DNA from: Verrucomicrobiota bacterium
Lineage (GTDB): Bacteria > Verrucomicrobiota > Verrucomicrobiia > Opitutales > Opitutaceae
Length of the DNA: 64,000 nucleotides
Direction of reading: 5' to 3'
Assembly: GCA_023457715.1 (NCBI GenBank)
Contig: JAEWKR010000082.1
Span: forward strand, 21,369 to 85,368
Shown here one piece after another: positions 26,625 through 36,169 of the stretch. Position numbers and translations under genes: made by a program. The notes below the pieces were generated by a model. The model had not been told where the DNA came from. It saw only the letters and a list, made by a program, of their open reading frames with translations, and made no database searches. Every line of letters starts with the position of its first letter. The stretch's first letter is position 1.

Positions 26625-29417
26625 CTATCCGGCCGCGCGCGTCGCCCAACTGGGCACGAGTTCGGCCACCGTGCCTTCGCCGGCGCCGCCGCAGGCGAAG
26701 TGGTAATGGCCCGAGGCCACCGCCACGACGATCCGGCTCCCGTCGGCGCGCACCGCCTCGATGCCGGGCCGACCCGCCAGCTCGTGGCCGCTCTCGTGGA
26801 CCGCCGACCCGCTGGACACCGGCAGGTGCACCTCGGCGTGCGTGTTGGGCGGCACCTCGAGGTCGAGTTCGAACCGGCCTTCGGCGGTCCGGCGCCACGC
26901 CACCGCGATCCGGCCACGCACGCTGTCGTAGTGCCCGGTCGCAGCGTTGAGATCGGTTCGGTCGGTCACTCCGGGCCGGACCACGAACCGGCTGAAGCCC
27001 GGATGCCGACGGTCCGGCTGGATGCCGAGGACGCCATGGATGAACCACGCGCCCACGAACAGAAAGGAACTGTGGAGGTGGGAGTCCGCGCCGGTGCCCC
27101 ACGCTTCCCAGAAGGTGGTGGCACCCGCGCGCAGCATGGCGCCCCAGCTTGGCGGATCGTCCCGGCTGACCATGGCGTGGATCAGGTCGTCCCGCCCGGC
27201 CTCCATCAGCAGCTGAAACAGCATCGCTCCCCCCGTGATGCCGGCGTGGATATGCCCGCGGCGCACGACGAGGATCTCATGCTCGAGCCGCCGCCACACC
27301 GCCGGCCGGTCCGCGACCGGCGGGACGCCCGTGAGCAGCGCGATGGCCAGGTAGGCCTGGAAGCCGTTCACGTAGCTGCCATCCGAGGGATTGTAGAAGC
27401 GGCGATGCACCGCGGCGCGCGCCTCCACCGCCCGGGCGGCCCACTGGTCGCGCAGCGCGGTGTGACCGAGGACGTCCGCGATCGCACTGGCGACCTGCAG
27501 GTTGTAGATCCAGTAGCAGTTGTTGAAGAAAAGCGTCTCCCGCGTGTCGCCGTTCACATCGCTGGAGTCCGGCCACAGCCAGTCGCCGAGGAAGTCCCAG
27601 AGGCCGCCATAGCGCGACAACAGGTCGCCCTCGACCTTGGTTTCCAGGAAGCGAAGCCAGCGTTCGATCATCCCGAAGTTCGTTTCCAGGATGCGCTTGT
27701 CGCCGTAACGCACATACACTTCCCACGGCAGCTGCACGCAGTACCCGCTCCACGCCGGTCCGCCGCCGCCCCAGTACGTCGGCGCCGTGTACGGCAGGTT
27801 GCCCTCCTCGTGCCCATCCGCCCCCGCCTCGCCCGGGGCGACGCCGATGCCCCAGGTGGGCGTGCGTCCCTGGACGTCGCGCCAGTCCTCCGACCACTTG
27901 GTGTAGAACGCGCCGAGGTGAAACGCCGACAGCCCGGTCGCGGTGGTGGCGTAGGCGTCCCCGCCGTATCCCATGCGCTCGCGGTGCGGACAATCGACCA
28001 CATAGCCGCCGAGGGTGAGATTTTCGAACGTCCACAGCGCCGTGCGGTGGATGTCGTTCAGGAGCGGTGATGAACAGCTGAACGCCGCGGCCGGCGTGAA
28101 CGCGGGTCGCGCGAGCCACCCGCGCACATCCTCGAGCCGCGGCGGGTGCCGCAGGCCGGTGACGGTCAGCCAGCGGCCGACGCCGTAGTTGAAGCGGTGG
28201 CGAAAGACGCCCGACCCGGACGGACCGACGATGTACGCGCTGCGCAGCCGGTGGGTGATGGGGCGGTCGGGACGCTCCGAGTGCTGCAGGTCGATGCGGT
28301 CGCCGGGATTGCCCGTCACCGCCACCTCAACCCAGCCGGCGAAGTTGCGGCCGAAGTCGAAGCGGTAGCCGTCCCCGAGGCGTTCGATCCGGATGGGCCG
28401 CAGTTCGGTCATGAGCTGGTTGGGCTCGGCGCCTTCCGCCGACACCAGCAACGCGGGGTTGAAGACCGCGGCCGCGCGCCAGGCGCTTTCGTCGAGTCCA
28501 GGCTCGCACCAGCCGGCGATCTCCAGATTGGCGTCGTACTGCTCGCCTCCGAAATCGCGAAAATCCCAGGAGCCCAGCAGCATGCTCGGGCTCGGATGCG
28601 TCTTCCACGCCGCGTCGGTCACGATGCGGGTGTGGCCGCCGTCCGGCAGGTCCACGTCGAACTCGGCGAGCACGATGGGCGCGCGCGGCTTGTCCGGCGT
28701 CGCGAATTTGGAAAAGATCGACCAGCCGGTGCCCAGCCAGAGGCCGAGGACGTTCTGGCCGGCGCGCAGCCACGGCCCGATTTCATACGCCACATAGCGC
28801 GCACGCTTCGAATTGTCCGTCACGTGCGGGGCGAGCACGTTCTCACCGACTTTCACGCCGTTGACGTAGAGCTCGTGGAAGCCCACGGACGCCACGAAGG
28901 CGGTGGCCCGCAGCGGCTCCGCCTCGAGGACGAAGGCGCGCCGGAGCCAGGCATCCGGCAGGGTGTTGGTCGCCGCGTGCGGTGGCCAGGGGTATTCGGG
29001 CGCGTCGCCGCGGCCGATCCAGCGTCCGTGCCACCCGGAGGGCTCGAGGATACCCATCGTCCAGGTCGCCGGCGCGCTCCACTCCGACCAGACCCCGTCC
29101 TGAGCCATGACCCGCACCCGCCACCAGCAGCGCTGGCGCGAGCGGAGGCGGGTCCCGGCGTAGGCGATGTCGGAGGTCGTTCCGGCGCGCACCTCGCCGG
29201 GATCCCAGAGATCCGCGGCGGTCGGCGTCAACCGGTCCGCCCCGGTCGCCACCACGATCTGATACGCGACCTGCTGCAGCCCGCGCGGCGCCTCCGGCGC
29301 CGCCGCCAGCGTCCAGCTCAGGCGCGGAGCGAGGGTCTCGATGCCGAGGGGATCGACGCGATATTCCGTCCGCAGCTCCGCCGCGGTGCAGGCAGCACTC
29401 TTCGGGTCAGGCGACAT
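26625..29417 (-). CDS. GH78 alpha-L-rhamnosidase
   Basis: A 930-residue cytoplasmic enzyme, typical family length. A fibronectin-like N-terminal beta-domain (RVDPLGIETLAPRLSW) and a second beta-domain (FDFGRNFAGWVEVAV, about residue 350) precede the (alpha/alpha)6 barrel. The general acid motif DCPHRERMGYGGDA carries E480, and ATTFWEAWGTG carries E771, the expected catalytic base of this inverting family. The enzyme hydrolyses terminal alpha-L-rhamnose from plant polysaccharides, flavonoid glycosides or exopolymers. Its start overlaps by 11 bases the end of the upstream glycosidase gene, so the three genes 31095 to 25249 form an operon. No signal peptide was found. Confidence 0.93.
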   Translation of the reverse strand: MSPDPKSAACTAAELRTEYRVDPLGIETLAPRLSWTLAAAPEAPRGLQQVAYQIVVATGADRLTPTAADLWDPGEVRAGTTSDIAYAGTRLRSRQRCWWRVRVMAQDGVWSEWSAPATWTMGILEPSGWHGRWIGRGDAPEYPWPPHAATNTLPDAWLRRAFVLEAEPLRATAFVASVGFHELYVNGVKVGENVLAPHVTDNSKRARYVAYEIGPWLRAGQNVLGLWLGTGWSIFSKFATPDKPRAPIVLAEFDVDLPDGGHTRIVTDAAWKTHPSPSMLLGSWDFRDFGGEQYDANLEIAGWCEPGLDESAWRAAAVFNPALLVSAEGAEPNQLMTELRPIRIERLGDGYRFDFGRNFAGWVEVAVTGNPGDRIDLQHSERPDRPITHRLRSAYIVGPSGSGVFRHRFNYGVGRWLTVTGLRHPPRLEDVRGWLARPAFTPAAAFSCSSPLLNDIHRTALWTFENLTLGGYVVDCPHRERMGYGGDAYATTATGLSAFHLGAFYTKWSEDWRDVQGRTPTWGIGVAPGEAGADGHEEGNLPYTAPTYWGGGGPAWSGYCVQLPWEVYVRYGDKRILETNFGMIERWLRFLETKVEGDLLSRYGGLWDFLGDWLWPDSSDVNGDTRETLFFNNCYWIYNLQVASAIADVLGHTALRDQWAARAVEARAAVHRRFYNPSDGSYVNGFQAYLAIALLTGVPPVADRPAVWRRLEHEILVVRRGHIHAGITGGAMLFQLLMEAGRDDLIHAMVSRDDPPSWGAMLRAGATTFWEAWGTGADSHLHSSFLFVGAWFIHGVLGIQPDRRHPGFSRFVVRPGVTDRTDLNAATGHYDSVRGRIAVAWRRTAEGRFELDLEVPPNTHAEVHLPVSSGSAVHESGHELAGRPGIEAVRADGSRIVVAVASGHYHFACGGAGEGTVAELVPSWATRAAG

Positions 29418-31095
29418 GGAACAGCTCCGCGGTGAGATCCACCGGTGCGGCTTCGCTGGTCGAGCACTCGATGGTCAGGGGGGCGGCGGAGAGGGGGCGG
29501 AGATCAATCTCGCCGACCGCCCACGACAAGCCGCTCCAGATCGCGAGGTCGTAATTGATCGCGACGCTGACCGGAGCCCCGGCCTGCGTCGCCGTCAGGC
29601 GGAGCAGGCGGCCGAGCGTGGTGCCGTGAGGGGGCGGACCGCCGGCCGAACGCACGGCGAGGCCGAGGCGGGACTGGCGGAAGACCACGCGCAAACGGCC
29701 GTCGCGCGGCAGATCCTTGAGTTCCGTCCGCAGCCCGGTGCCTCCGGTGGAAACAAAGCTGGCCGTGATCGCAGCGACCTGAGCGGGAATCGTGACGTCG
29801 GGCTCCAGACCCAGTTCCCAGGCGTCGGTGGCAAAGGCCCCGCTCGCCACCACCGCCAGCTGCTCCGGCCCCAACGACAGCGCCGCTCCCTCGAGGCGGG
29901 GCTTGAAGCCGCGATCCGAGAACAGCACGCGATCGGCGGCGGCCGGCAGCGTTACGGTGCGGTGGGTGGAGGAGGGGTTGACCACCGTGAACACGTTGCC
30001 CGTCGGATGGAGCGCGCGGAAGCCGTAAGGCTCGGCCTCGCCCGGGATTCCGCCAAAGGTGCTGATCGCGCCGTGCGCCTGCAGTTCGAAAAAGAGTTTC
30101 TGCGCGCGCGCGAACCACCGGCCATCCTCGTCCGACAGCAGGTCGAGGTTGCCGTAGTACGTATTCGCCCAGCCACCGCGTGCCAGCGAGAGCACCAGCA
30201 TGCCGCGCCACGCCTGCTGGCGCCGCCCGTAGCACGTGCCGGTGGTGCCGATCATGAAGCCCGCGTTGTCGATGCGCGGGAGGGGGTAGCCATTCGCCTG
30301 GAAGAAGCGGACCATGTGGTCGGAATAGATGTCCTTCGACCGCCAGAAATTGGCGCAGGGCACGTCCGCCGGCCGCGGGTCGCCGCAATACACGGCGTCG
30401 AAGACCTCCAGCCACCGGGTGTCGATCGCCCGGCGAATGGGCTGGCTGGTGCCGGACAGAATCGTCCCGTCTTCGGCGAGGCCATTGTAACCGATGAGGC
30501 GCACATCGGGATTCTGCTCCCGAAACAGTGCGAGCGCCATGCGCAAGGCCTCGGCATTGCGGCGTTTGATTTCGCTCGGCAGGCACACCTGCTGGATGGA
30601 CAGGGGGGCGGCGTCCAGGTCGGTGAAGTCGAACTTGAACAGCCGGATCCCGCGATCGACCCAATGCTGCAGCGCCGCCATGAAATCGGGGAGGAAGCCG
30701 CCGTGAAACAGGCAGGCGCTCTCCGCGGTGGGCGAAAGCGAATCCTGCCAGGCCGGAGCCGGATTCAGATGCCGGAAGATCGGCGTCGCGAGCGCGTTGC
30801 TGCCCACCCAAAGCCCCGGCAGGACTCCGTTCTCGTGGCAGCGCCGAATCCAGCGGTCGGGCCCGGACTCGCTCCAATAACGCCGGTCCCAGGTGCGGTA
30901 GGCGCCGTCCGGATCGAACCAGAACGCATCCATCAGATAATAGTCCATCCGCACCCCCGCGCGCTTCAGCCGCAGGAGATGATCCAGCTGCTCCAGCGCC
31001 AGCTGCTCGGTCAGCGGCACCGCATCGGAGAGCAGATCATACGAGGCCCAATTGATGTAGATGGAAACGGGTTCCGTGAATCCAGGGGAAGACAT
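29407..31095 (-). CDS. Clan GH-D-like TIM-barrel glycosidase (GH27/GH36-related)
   Basis: A 562-residue protein without signal peptide. It starts IYINWASYDLL and carries MDYYLMDAFWF, RLFKFDFTDL and GVLPGLWVGSN, the strand ends typical of GH27/GH36 retaining alpha-galactosidase-like barrels; D156 in FKFDF is the likely nucleophile, with D238 (CGDPRP) a candidate acid/base. A beta-sandwich-like C-terminal part (from about residue 390) follows. The precise family is not settled, and GH31-like or uncharacterised families remain possible. It is the first gene of a three-gene operon with the GH78 and GH1 enzymes, 90 bases after an operator-like palindrome at 31186 and directly downstream of the LacI gene in the same orientation. 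Confidence 0.75.
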   Translation of the reverse strand: MSSPGFTEPVSIYINWASYDLLSDAVPLTEQLALEQLDHLLRLKRAGVRMDYYLMDAFWFDPDGAYRTWDRRYWSESGPDRWIRRCHENGVLPGLWVGSNALATPIFRHLNPAPAWQDSLSPTAESACLFHGGFLPDFMAALQHWVDRGIRLFKFDFTDLDAAPLSIQQVCLPSEIKRRNAEALRMALALFREQNPDVRLIGYNGLAEDGTILSGTSQPIRRAIDTRWLEVFDAVYCGDPRPADVPCANFWRSKDIYSDHMVRFFQANGYPLPRIDNAGFMIGTTGTCYGRRQQAWRGMLVLSLARGGWANTYYGNLDLLSDEDGRWFARAQKLFFELQAHGAISTFGGIPGEAEPYGFRALHPTGNVFTVVNPSSTHRTVTLPAAADRVLFSDRGFKPRLEGAALSLGPEQLAVVASGAFATDAWELGLEPDVTIPAQVAAITASFVSTGGTGLRTELKDLPRDGRLRVVFRQSRLGLAVRSAGGPPPHGTTLGRLLRLTATQAGAPVSVAINYDLAIWSGLSWAVGEIDLRPLSAAPLTIECSTSEAAPVDLTAELFHVA

Positions 31096-31185
31096 GTGAA
31101 AAACGCTCGCGCCAGGGGCACACCCGCAGGTCAGCGCGACCCCGATGTCGCGACCGGCCCGCCGCGGAGGCAATGGACAGCGTGG

Positions 31186-31197
31186 TCACTCCGATGA
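31186..31197. promoter_or_regulatory. Putative operator, TCACTCCGATGA
   Basis: Matches the recurring palindrome at both outer arms (TCA...GATGA). It is 90 bases before the start of the clan D-like gene at 31095, in the gap after the LacI gene. Confidence 0.4.
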
Positions 31198-31239
31198 GCG
31201 TGCTGCCGCTACCGAAACGGCCGGTGTCGCCCGCCCGTC

Positions 31240-32307
31240 CTACCCCATGCCCGCGCCTTGTCCGGGGGTGCGATGCGGCAACGTCAGCCCTTCCACCCAG
31301 TTCGGCTCGAGCAGCAGACAGTGCTGCACCGACGGCACGCCGAACTGGTTCTCGTGCATCTGGCTGATGAGGAAATCCACCGCCGAACGCGCCACCTGCG
31401 GATGCTGCACGCTCAACCCCGTATGCCGTTCGCCCGGCCAGACGTTGAGGCACGCAAAGGCGATGTCCTCGGGCACGCGATAACCCGCCTCCACGAGCCA
31501 GTCATGCACCCGATTGATGAATCCGATGACGACATCGGGCCGGTGCTCCTCGACCCAGCGCAGGAAAGCCTCCTGATCAAGCGGATCGCTCTGCAGCACC
31601 GGGATATGACGGGCCGCCGGGACCAGTTCCGCCTGCTCCACCATGCACGCGCCGAGCCGGCTGTAGTCGTCCACCGCCACCGGCGAGTGGCGGAACATCG
31701 CGGCGCCCACCCGGTTATAGCCCCGCGCCACCACCTGCCGCCAGACACAGCGCGTGCCTTCGAAGATGTCCGGTGCCACCACGTGAAACGGGGCGCGCGC
31801 CCAGCCGAACGAGCAGCACACCACGGTGAAGCGATTCCACTCCGGGCCGTGCAGCCGTTCCTCCGTGCCCCGGGGCATGTACGGCAGGATCAGCCCCTGG
31901 ATGCCGCGGGCGTAGAGCACATTGCTCGCGCGCTCCGAGCTGCGGTACTCCGCCAGGTCGAACTCGGTGAGGTGATACCCGCGCTGCCGCGCGCGCTCCG
32001 TGGCCGCCGCCAGCTGGCTGCGCTGCTGGTCGTACGCCTCCGCGTTGCTCTTATCCACGATGTAGGCGAGCGCGGCGCCGGCTTCCGAATCGTTGCGGGC
32101 CCAACGATGACGGGCGAGCATCGCCAGCGCCGGATCGGGCCGGTAGCCCATGTCTTCCGCGAGCGCACAGATCTGCCGCCGCGTCTCCTCTGGGATCCGC
32201 GGGTTGCCCCGCAGCGCCAGCGACACCGTCGATTTGTCGCAGCCGAACCGGGCCGCGATGTCTTTATGGGTGACCCTAACGGATTCGGCCATAGGAACGC
32301 CTGACAT
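31240..32307 (-). CDS. LacI-family transcriptional regulator
   Basis: A 355-residue regulator with helix-turn-helix VTHKDIAARFGCDKSTVSLALRGN near residues 12-36 (the STVSLALRG phrase is diagnostic), the hinge helix PEETRRQICALAEDMGYRPD, and a periplasmic-binding-protein-like sensor domain to the end (VVIGFINRVHDWLVEAGYRVPEDIAFACLN). The family usually senses a sugar or sugar derivative and releases DNA. The second ATG at 32292 has an AGGCG before it and may be the true start. It is the only regulator in the window. The palindrome at 32354 lies 46 bases upstream, so it may regulate itself and the adjacent TonB receptor. It is followed by the GH operon on the same strand. Confidence 0.9.
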   Translation of the reverse strand: MSGVPMAESVRVTHKDIAARFGCDKSTVSLALRGNPRIPEETRRQICALAEDMGYRPDPALAMLARHRWARNDSEAGAALAYIVDKSNAEAYDQQRSQLAAATERARQRGYHLTEFDLAEYRSSERASNVLYARGIQGLILPYMPRGTEERLHGPEWNRFTVVCCSFGWARAPFHVVAPDIFEGTRCVWRQVVARGYNRVGAAMFRHSPVAVDDYSRLGACMVEQAELVPAARHIPVLQSDPLDQEAFLRWVEEHRPDVVIGFINRVHDWLVEAGYRVPEDIAFACLNVWPGERHTGLSVQHPQVARSAVDFLISQMHENQFGVPSVQHCLLLEPNWVEGLTLPHRTPGQGAGMG

Positions 32308-32353
32308 TGTGCACGCGAACGCACCGTGGCAAACCCCGCAAGGCCCGGGTCAG

Positions 32354-32365
32354 TCATCGGGATGA
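32354..32365. promoter_or_regulatory. Putative operator, TCATCGGGATGA
   Basis: A symmetric site (GTCATC...GATGAC, flanks included) in the divergent gap between the LacI gene (46 bases away) and the TonB receptor gene (213 bases away). The identical 12-mer occurs at 41254. Even symmetry with a GC centre is compatible with a LacI-type half-site layout, but the assignment is an inference. Confidence 0.5.
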
Positions 32366-32387
32366 CCAGGCCCCGCTACGCGGGGCA

Positions 32388-32416
32388 TTTGAGATTTGAA
32401 ATTTGAGATTTGAGAT
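32388..32416. repeat. Heptamer array, word ATTTGAG
   Basis: Four units, ATTTGAG, ATTTGAA, ATTTGAG and ATTTGAG, follow in tandem with a 7-base period and no arm of opposite sense. It lies between the operator-like site and the TonB receptor start. Confidence 0.7.
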
Positions 32417-32578
32417 CGCGGCACAGCTCAAATCGCCCGGCGCAGCGGGCTCCGGGGTTCAACCGGATGATCGTTCCGCTCTTTGACCCGGGGGGCGGGG
32501 TGGACGTTTCTGCCGCCACGCCTGAGCGGCCCTTCCCCACCGCGCACCCTGCGTCGGCTGTTCCCGGCGAGAACTCCC

Positions 32579-35188
32579 ATGAGAACCCTGACCCGCCCCA
32601 CCCCCCGCCTGCGTACCTGGGCCACCGTTGCCGCGGCCCTTTCCACCCTGTTCCCCGCGTCCGCCCAAACCGTTCCGCCCACCGCGGCAGCCGCCGAGCA
32701 GGAGCCCACGCAACTCTCGCCCTTCGTCATCGAGTCGACCCGCGACGATGGCTACCGCAAGTTCACGACCGCCACCGCCACCCGCGTCGGCATCAGCATC
32801 TTCGACACGCCGTTGAACGTGCAGGTCATCTCGCGCGAGTTTCTCGACGACCTCGCGATCGACAGCCTGAACGCGGCCTTCGATCACTCGGCGGGCGTCA
32901 AATCGAGCTACGACTTCAGCATCCTCGCCACCGGCAACGTGCGCATCCGCGGCATGCCGACGGACGTGATCTATCGCGACGGCTTCCGCAAGTACGCCAA
33001 CACCCATCTCGACGGCGTGGACCGCGTGGAAGTCGTCAAGGGTCCGGCCTCGCTGTTCTTCGGCCGGGCCGAACCCGGCGGCATCATCAACTATACGAGC
33101 AAGAAGCCGCAGTTCACCGACGCGACGCTGCTGCAGCTCACCACCGGCAGCGACGCCTACTACAAGGGGCTGCTCGATCACCAGGGCGTCACCGCCGGCG
33201 ACAAGCTGGGCTATCGCCTGGTGGCCTCGAAGCGCAACAGCGACGACTGGCTCCAGTACACGCAGTGGGACGAGACTTTCGTGCAGGGCGGACTCTCCTA
33301 CCGCCCCACCCGCCAGCTGACGCTCAACCTGAGCTACGAGCACGCGGTCCAGCAACGCGACGGCGGGCCGGTGCCGGCGCTCGTCGCCAATCTGGACTAC
33401 CTTGCCGACTATGAGGCGGGACGGCTGCCCGAGTCGCAGCTCATGCCCGGGCTGCCCGAACTCTTCTACGAGGAGTGGCAGCCCCGGCAGTTTGCGGAGA
33501 CCGGGCTCTTCCCCAGCGAGTACACCGGCTACTGGTTTCCCCGCGGCTACAACTGGAACCGCAACGGGCGCGGCTCCTTCGAGAACGGGAAGTCCGACGT
33601 GCTGGACCTGCAGGCACTCTGGACCGCCGCGCCCGGGCTCGACCTGCGCTTCGCGTACAGCGGCCAGAAGGCGGACTACGAAACGTCCTGGTTCATCAAC
33701 CAGGACCCCCATCAAAGCCCCAGCAACTTCGCCAACTCCGCCCCCAAGCCCACGTATGTGAATTATGGATTCCTCGTGGCGCCGGCGTGGCGCACCGACG
33801 CCGGCTTCGTGGTGCCCGGCTCGCAGGCCGACGTGAACGAGGTCAACTCGTTCCAGGCCGACGCGACCTACCGCCTCAAGGCGCTCGGCGCCGATCACAC
33901 CTTCGTGGTCTCCGGCGAGTACGTGAACAACCAGCACCGCCAGTACGGCTTCGAGCTCAACGAGGCCGGCTTCACCGCCGCCGGGGGCATCATCGGCAGC
34001 TTCGACGACCCGGGCATCCCCAACTGGGGCTTCTTCCCCGGCGCCTTCGGCACGATGTTCCGCGATGTGACGGACCCGAACTTCGTCCCGCCCGACTTCC
34101 GCTCCTTCATCAGCGGGCGGAGCGACCTGGTGAACCCCGGCAGCTCCAGCGAGTCGATCGAACGCGCACTCAGCGCCAGCTACCAGGGCTCGTTCCTGGG
34201 CGGGCGGCTGAAGGTGCTCGGGGGCGCGCGCCGCACCGAGTTTGCCGTCGTGCCCCTCGACAGCCAGGGCCGGCTCAAGTCGCCGGAAGGCTGGAGCAAG
34301 TCCTCCGCCACGACGCCCACCGTGGGCGCCAACTTTCACCTGACCCCGGCAGTCGTCGTCTACGCGAGCTACAGCGAGAGCTTCAAGGCGATCACGGCGC
34401 GCAATCCCGTCTTCCGCAACCAGCTCAACGGCGAGACCATCGGCGGGGACAAACTGGCGAACGAACGCGGCGAGGGCATGGAGGCCGGCCTGAAGATCCA
34501 GGCCTTCGACCAGAAGCTCACCGGCACCTTCTCGATCTTCCGGCTCGACCGCACGGACGTCGTGCTCGACGACGCCCTCACCAACCGCCGGCTCGAGGAC
34601 GAAACCCTCGCGGGCACCGCGCAGTGGGTCGATGCCACCACCGGCTCCGTCGCGGATTACAACCTGCGCCGCAACTCGGGCCTGCACCGCGTCGAGGGCG
34701 GCGAGTTCGATCTGATCTGGACCCCCACCCCGCAGGTGCAGCTGGTCGCCGGGTACTCGCACTTCTGGACGCGCGACGTCCTGCAGGACGATCCCTCGGT
34801 CATCAACGTGCGCAACGGCGGCCTCTACGATCCCGCGTTGAATGACGGACGGGACTTCAACTGGCGCACCCTCGCCCAGGTCCCCGCCCATCTCTTCAAC
34901 GTCTGGGGGAAGTACACCTTCACCGACGGCACCCTCAAGGGCCTCAGCGCGGGCCTCGGCGGCAATTACGAGAGCGAATCGCCTGGCGACCAGTCGCGCA
35001 ACCGCGGCTGGATTGCGGGCGATTTCTGGAAGTTCGACGCCATGGTCGCGTACCAGACCAGGGTCTGGGGCCAGGCGACGACCTTCCAACTCAACGTCAA
35101 CAACCTCACCAACGAGCAGTACATCACCGGGTCGTTCGGCCTCGCGCCGACCCGCACCTGGCGGTTGTCTGCGCGCATCGCCTTCTGA
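32579..35188 (+). CDS. TonB-dependent receptor
   Basis: An 869-residue outer-membrane receptor. Signal peptide (about residues 1-30) is followed by LSPFVIESTRDDG, the pre-plug motif typical of Opitutales receptors, then the plug domain (PLNVQVISREFLDDL, IRGMPTDVIYRDGFRK, VEVVKGPASLFFGR and GGIINYTSK) and a 22-strand barrel ending in an aromatic strand (TWRLSARIAF). No SusD partner or anti-sigma (STN) domain is present, so it is of the simple transporter type; some members of this group handle iron chelates, but the glycan-gene context points to an oligosaccharide. It is followed 17 bases later by an esterase gene, likely the same transcript. Confidence 0.92.
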   Translation: MRTLTRPTPRLRTWATVAAALSTLFPASAQTVPPTAAAAEQEPTQLSPFVIESTRDDGYRKFTTATATRVGISIFDTPLNVQVISREFLDDLAIDSLNAAFDHSAGVKSSYDFSILATGNVRIRGMPTDVIYRDGFRKYANTHLDGVDRVEVVKGPASLFFGRAEPGGIINYTSKKPQFTDATLLQLTTGSDAYYKGLLDHQGVTAGDKLGYRLVASKRNSDDWLQYTQWDETFVQGGLSYRPTRQLTLNLSYEHAVQQRDGGPVPALVANLDYLADYEAGRLPESQLMPGLPELFYEEWQPRQFAETGLFPSEYTGYWFPRGYNWNRNGRGSFENGKSDVLDLQALWTAAPGLDLRFAYSGQKADYETSWFINQDPHQSPSNFANSAPKPTYVNYGFLVAPAWRTDAGFVVPGSQADVNEVNSFQADATYRLKALGADHTFVVSGEYVNNQHRQYGFELNEAGFTAAGGIIGSFDDPGIPNWGFFPGAFGTMFRDVTDPNFVPPDFRSFISGRSDLVNPGSSSESIERALSASYQGSFLGGRLKVLGGARRTEFAVVPLDSQGRLKSPEGWSKSSATTPTVGANFHLTPAVVVYASYSESFKAITARNPVFRNQLNGETIGGDKLANERGEGMEAGLKIQAFDQKLTGTFSIFRLDRTDVVLDDALTNRRLEDETLAGTAQWVDATTGSVADYNLRRNSGLHRVEGGEFDLIWTPTPQVQLVAGYSHFWTRDVLQDDPSVINVRNGGLYDPALNDGRDFNWRTLAQVPAHLFNVWGKYTFTDGTLKGLSAGLGGNYESESPGDQSRNRGWIAGDFWKFDAMVAYQTRVWGQATTFQLNVNNLTNEQYITGSFGLAPTRTWRLSARIAF

Positions 35189-35205
35189 CTGCCGCCCTCT
35201 CCGCC

Positions 35206-36054
35206 ATGCCCTCGCTCCGCCTCACCCTGGCGCTCTGCGCCACCGCCCTCCCCTGCGTCAACGTGAACGCCGCCGACGATCTCCCGCCCGACGAAACGAT
35301 CCGCTGGAACACCCCGGACCGGGAGGCCGCGCCGGGGCTCGTCCACGGCAGCTTCCGCAGCGACGCGATGAAGCTCGAGGTCGGTTACAATGTCTGGCTG
35401 CCGCCCGGCTACGAGCAGAGCCAGGCCCGGTATCCGGTGGTGTACTTCCTGCACGGGGCCGGTGGTAACGAGAATTCGGATGCGGCGGCGTTTGCCGGGT
35501 TGGTGGCGGAGTTTGTCCGCGCCCGCGTCATTCCGCCGGTGATCTGTGTCTTCCCCAATGGCGGCCACCGCAGCTGGTATCGCGATCACCCCGGCAAGAA
35601 CGTGCTGGTCGAGACCATGATCATCCGCGAGTTGCTGCCGCTGGTGGACCGCACCTACCGCACGCAGCCGGGCCGCGAGGCGCGGGTCGTGCTGGGCTTC
35701 TCGATGGGCGGATCGGGTGCGGTGCGGTTCGCCGTCAAATACCCCGACCTGTTCAGCGCGGCGGGGGCATGGGCGGGCGCTTTTGCGGGCCGGCACAACG
35801 AGAAGCTGGCGGACGACTTCCAGGCGGAGGCGCTCGCCCCGCTGGCGGGCAGGACGCGGCTGCTGCTGATCGCCGGCACCAAGGACTTCACCCTGGCCGG
35901 CCACGCCTTGATGGTGAACAGCCTCGTCAACGCCAAGGTGCCCTTCGAGGTGGAGGCCCTCCTCGACGTGCCGCACGATCCCGGGGCCTACTATCAGCAC
36001 TCCGGGGAGAAGATGGTCCGTTTCCTGACGAAGGGCTTCGCGCCGGCGAAGTGA
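35206..36054 (+). CDS. Secreted esterase, esterase D / feruloyl-esterase-like
   Basis: A 282-residue exported alpha/beta hydrolase with nucleophile S166 in LGFSMGGSG, oxyanion segment VVYFLHGAGGNE, acid in AGTKDFTLAG and histidine in DVPHDPGAYY. The family (putative esterase, tributyrin- or feruloyl-type) cleaves acyl groups; on plant or algal glycans this removes acetyl or hydroxycinnamoyl decorations before glycosidases act. The start is 17 bases after the stop of the TonB receptor gene, so it is probably an operon partner. The signal peptide is short (MPSLRLTLALCATALPCVNV...A). Confidence 0.85.
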   Translation: MPSLRLTLALCATALPCVNVNAADDLPPDETIRWNTPDREAAPGLVHGSFRSDAMKLEVGYNVWLPPGYEQSQARYPVVYFLHGAGGNENSDAAAFAGLVAEFVRARVIPPVICVFPNGGHRSWYRDHPGKNVLVETMIIRELLPLVDRTYRTQPGREARVVLGFSMGGSGAVRFAVKYPDLFSAAGAWAGAFAGRHNEKLADDFQAEALAPLAGRTRLLLIAGTKDFTLAGHALMVNSLVNAKVPFEVEALLDVPHDPGAYYQHSGEKMVRFLTKGFAPAK

Positions 36055-36128
36055 TCGTTCCCGCCGGCGGACTGCGGAGGTCCCCCGGCGGGTTGGGGCA
36101 GGTCGTCCCGCCTGCAGGCGGAATGCCT

Positions 36129-36148
36129 AGGGCCGCGAGCGCGGCCCC
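36129..36148. terminator. GC-rich hairpin between convergent genes
   Basis: GGGCCGC and GCGGCCC form a 7-pair stem with a 4-base loop in the 115-base gap between the esterase and the MFS gene, preceded by a second CCGCCTGCAGGCGG palindrome. No U-tract is present, so strong termination is not implied. Confidence 0.35.
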
Positions 36149-36169
36149 CCTCATCCGGTGCCCGCACGG

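Noticed and set aside
36151..36162. TCATCCGGTGCC between the esterase and MFS gene
   Set aside because: It resembles the palindrome only in its left arm and lies between convergent 3' ends, not in a promoter.
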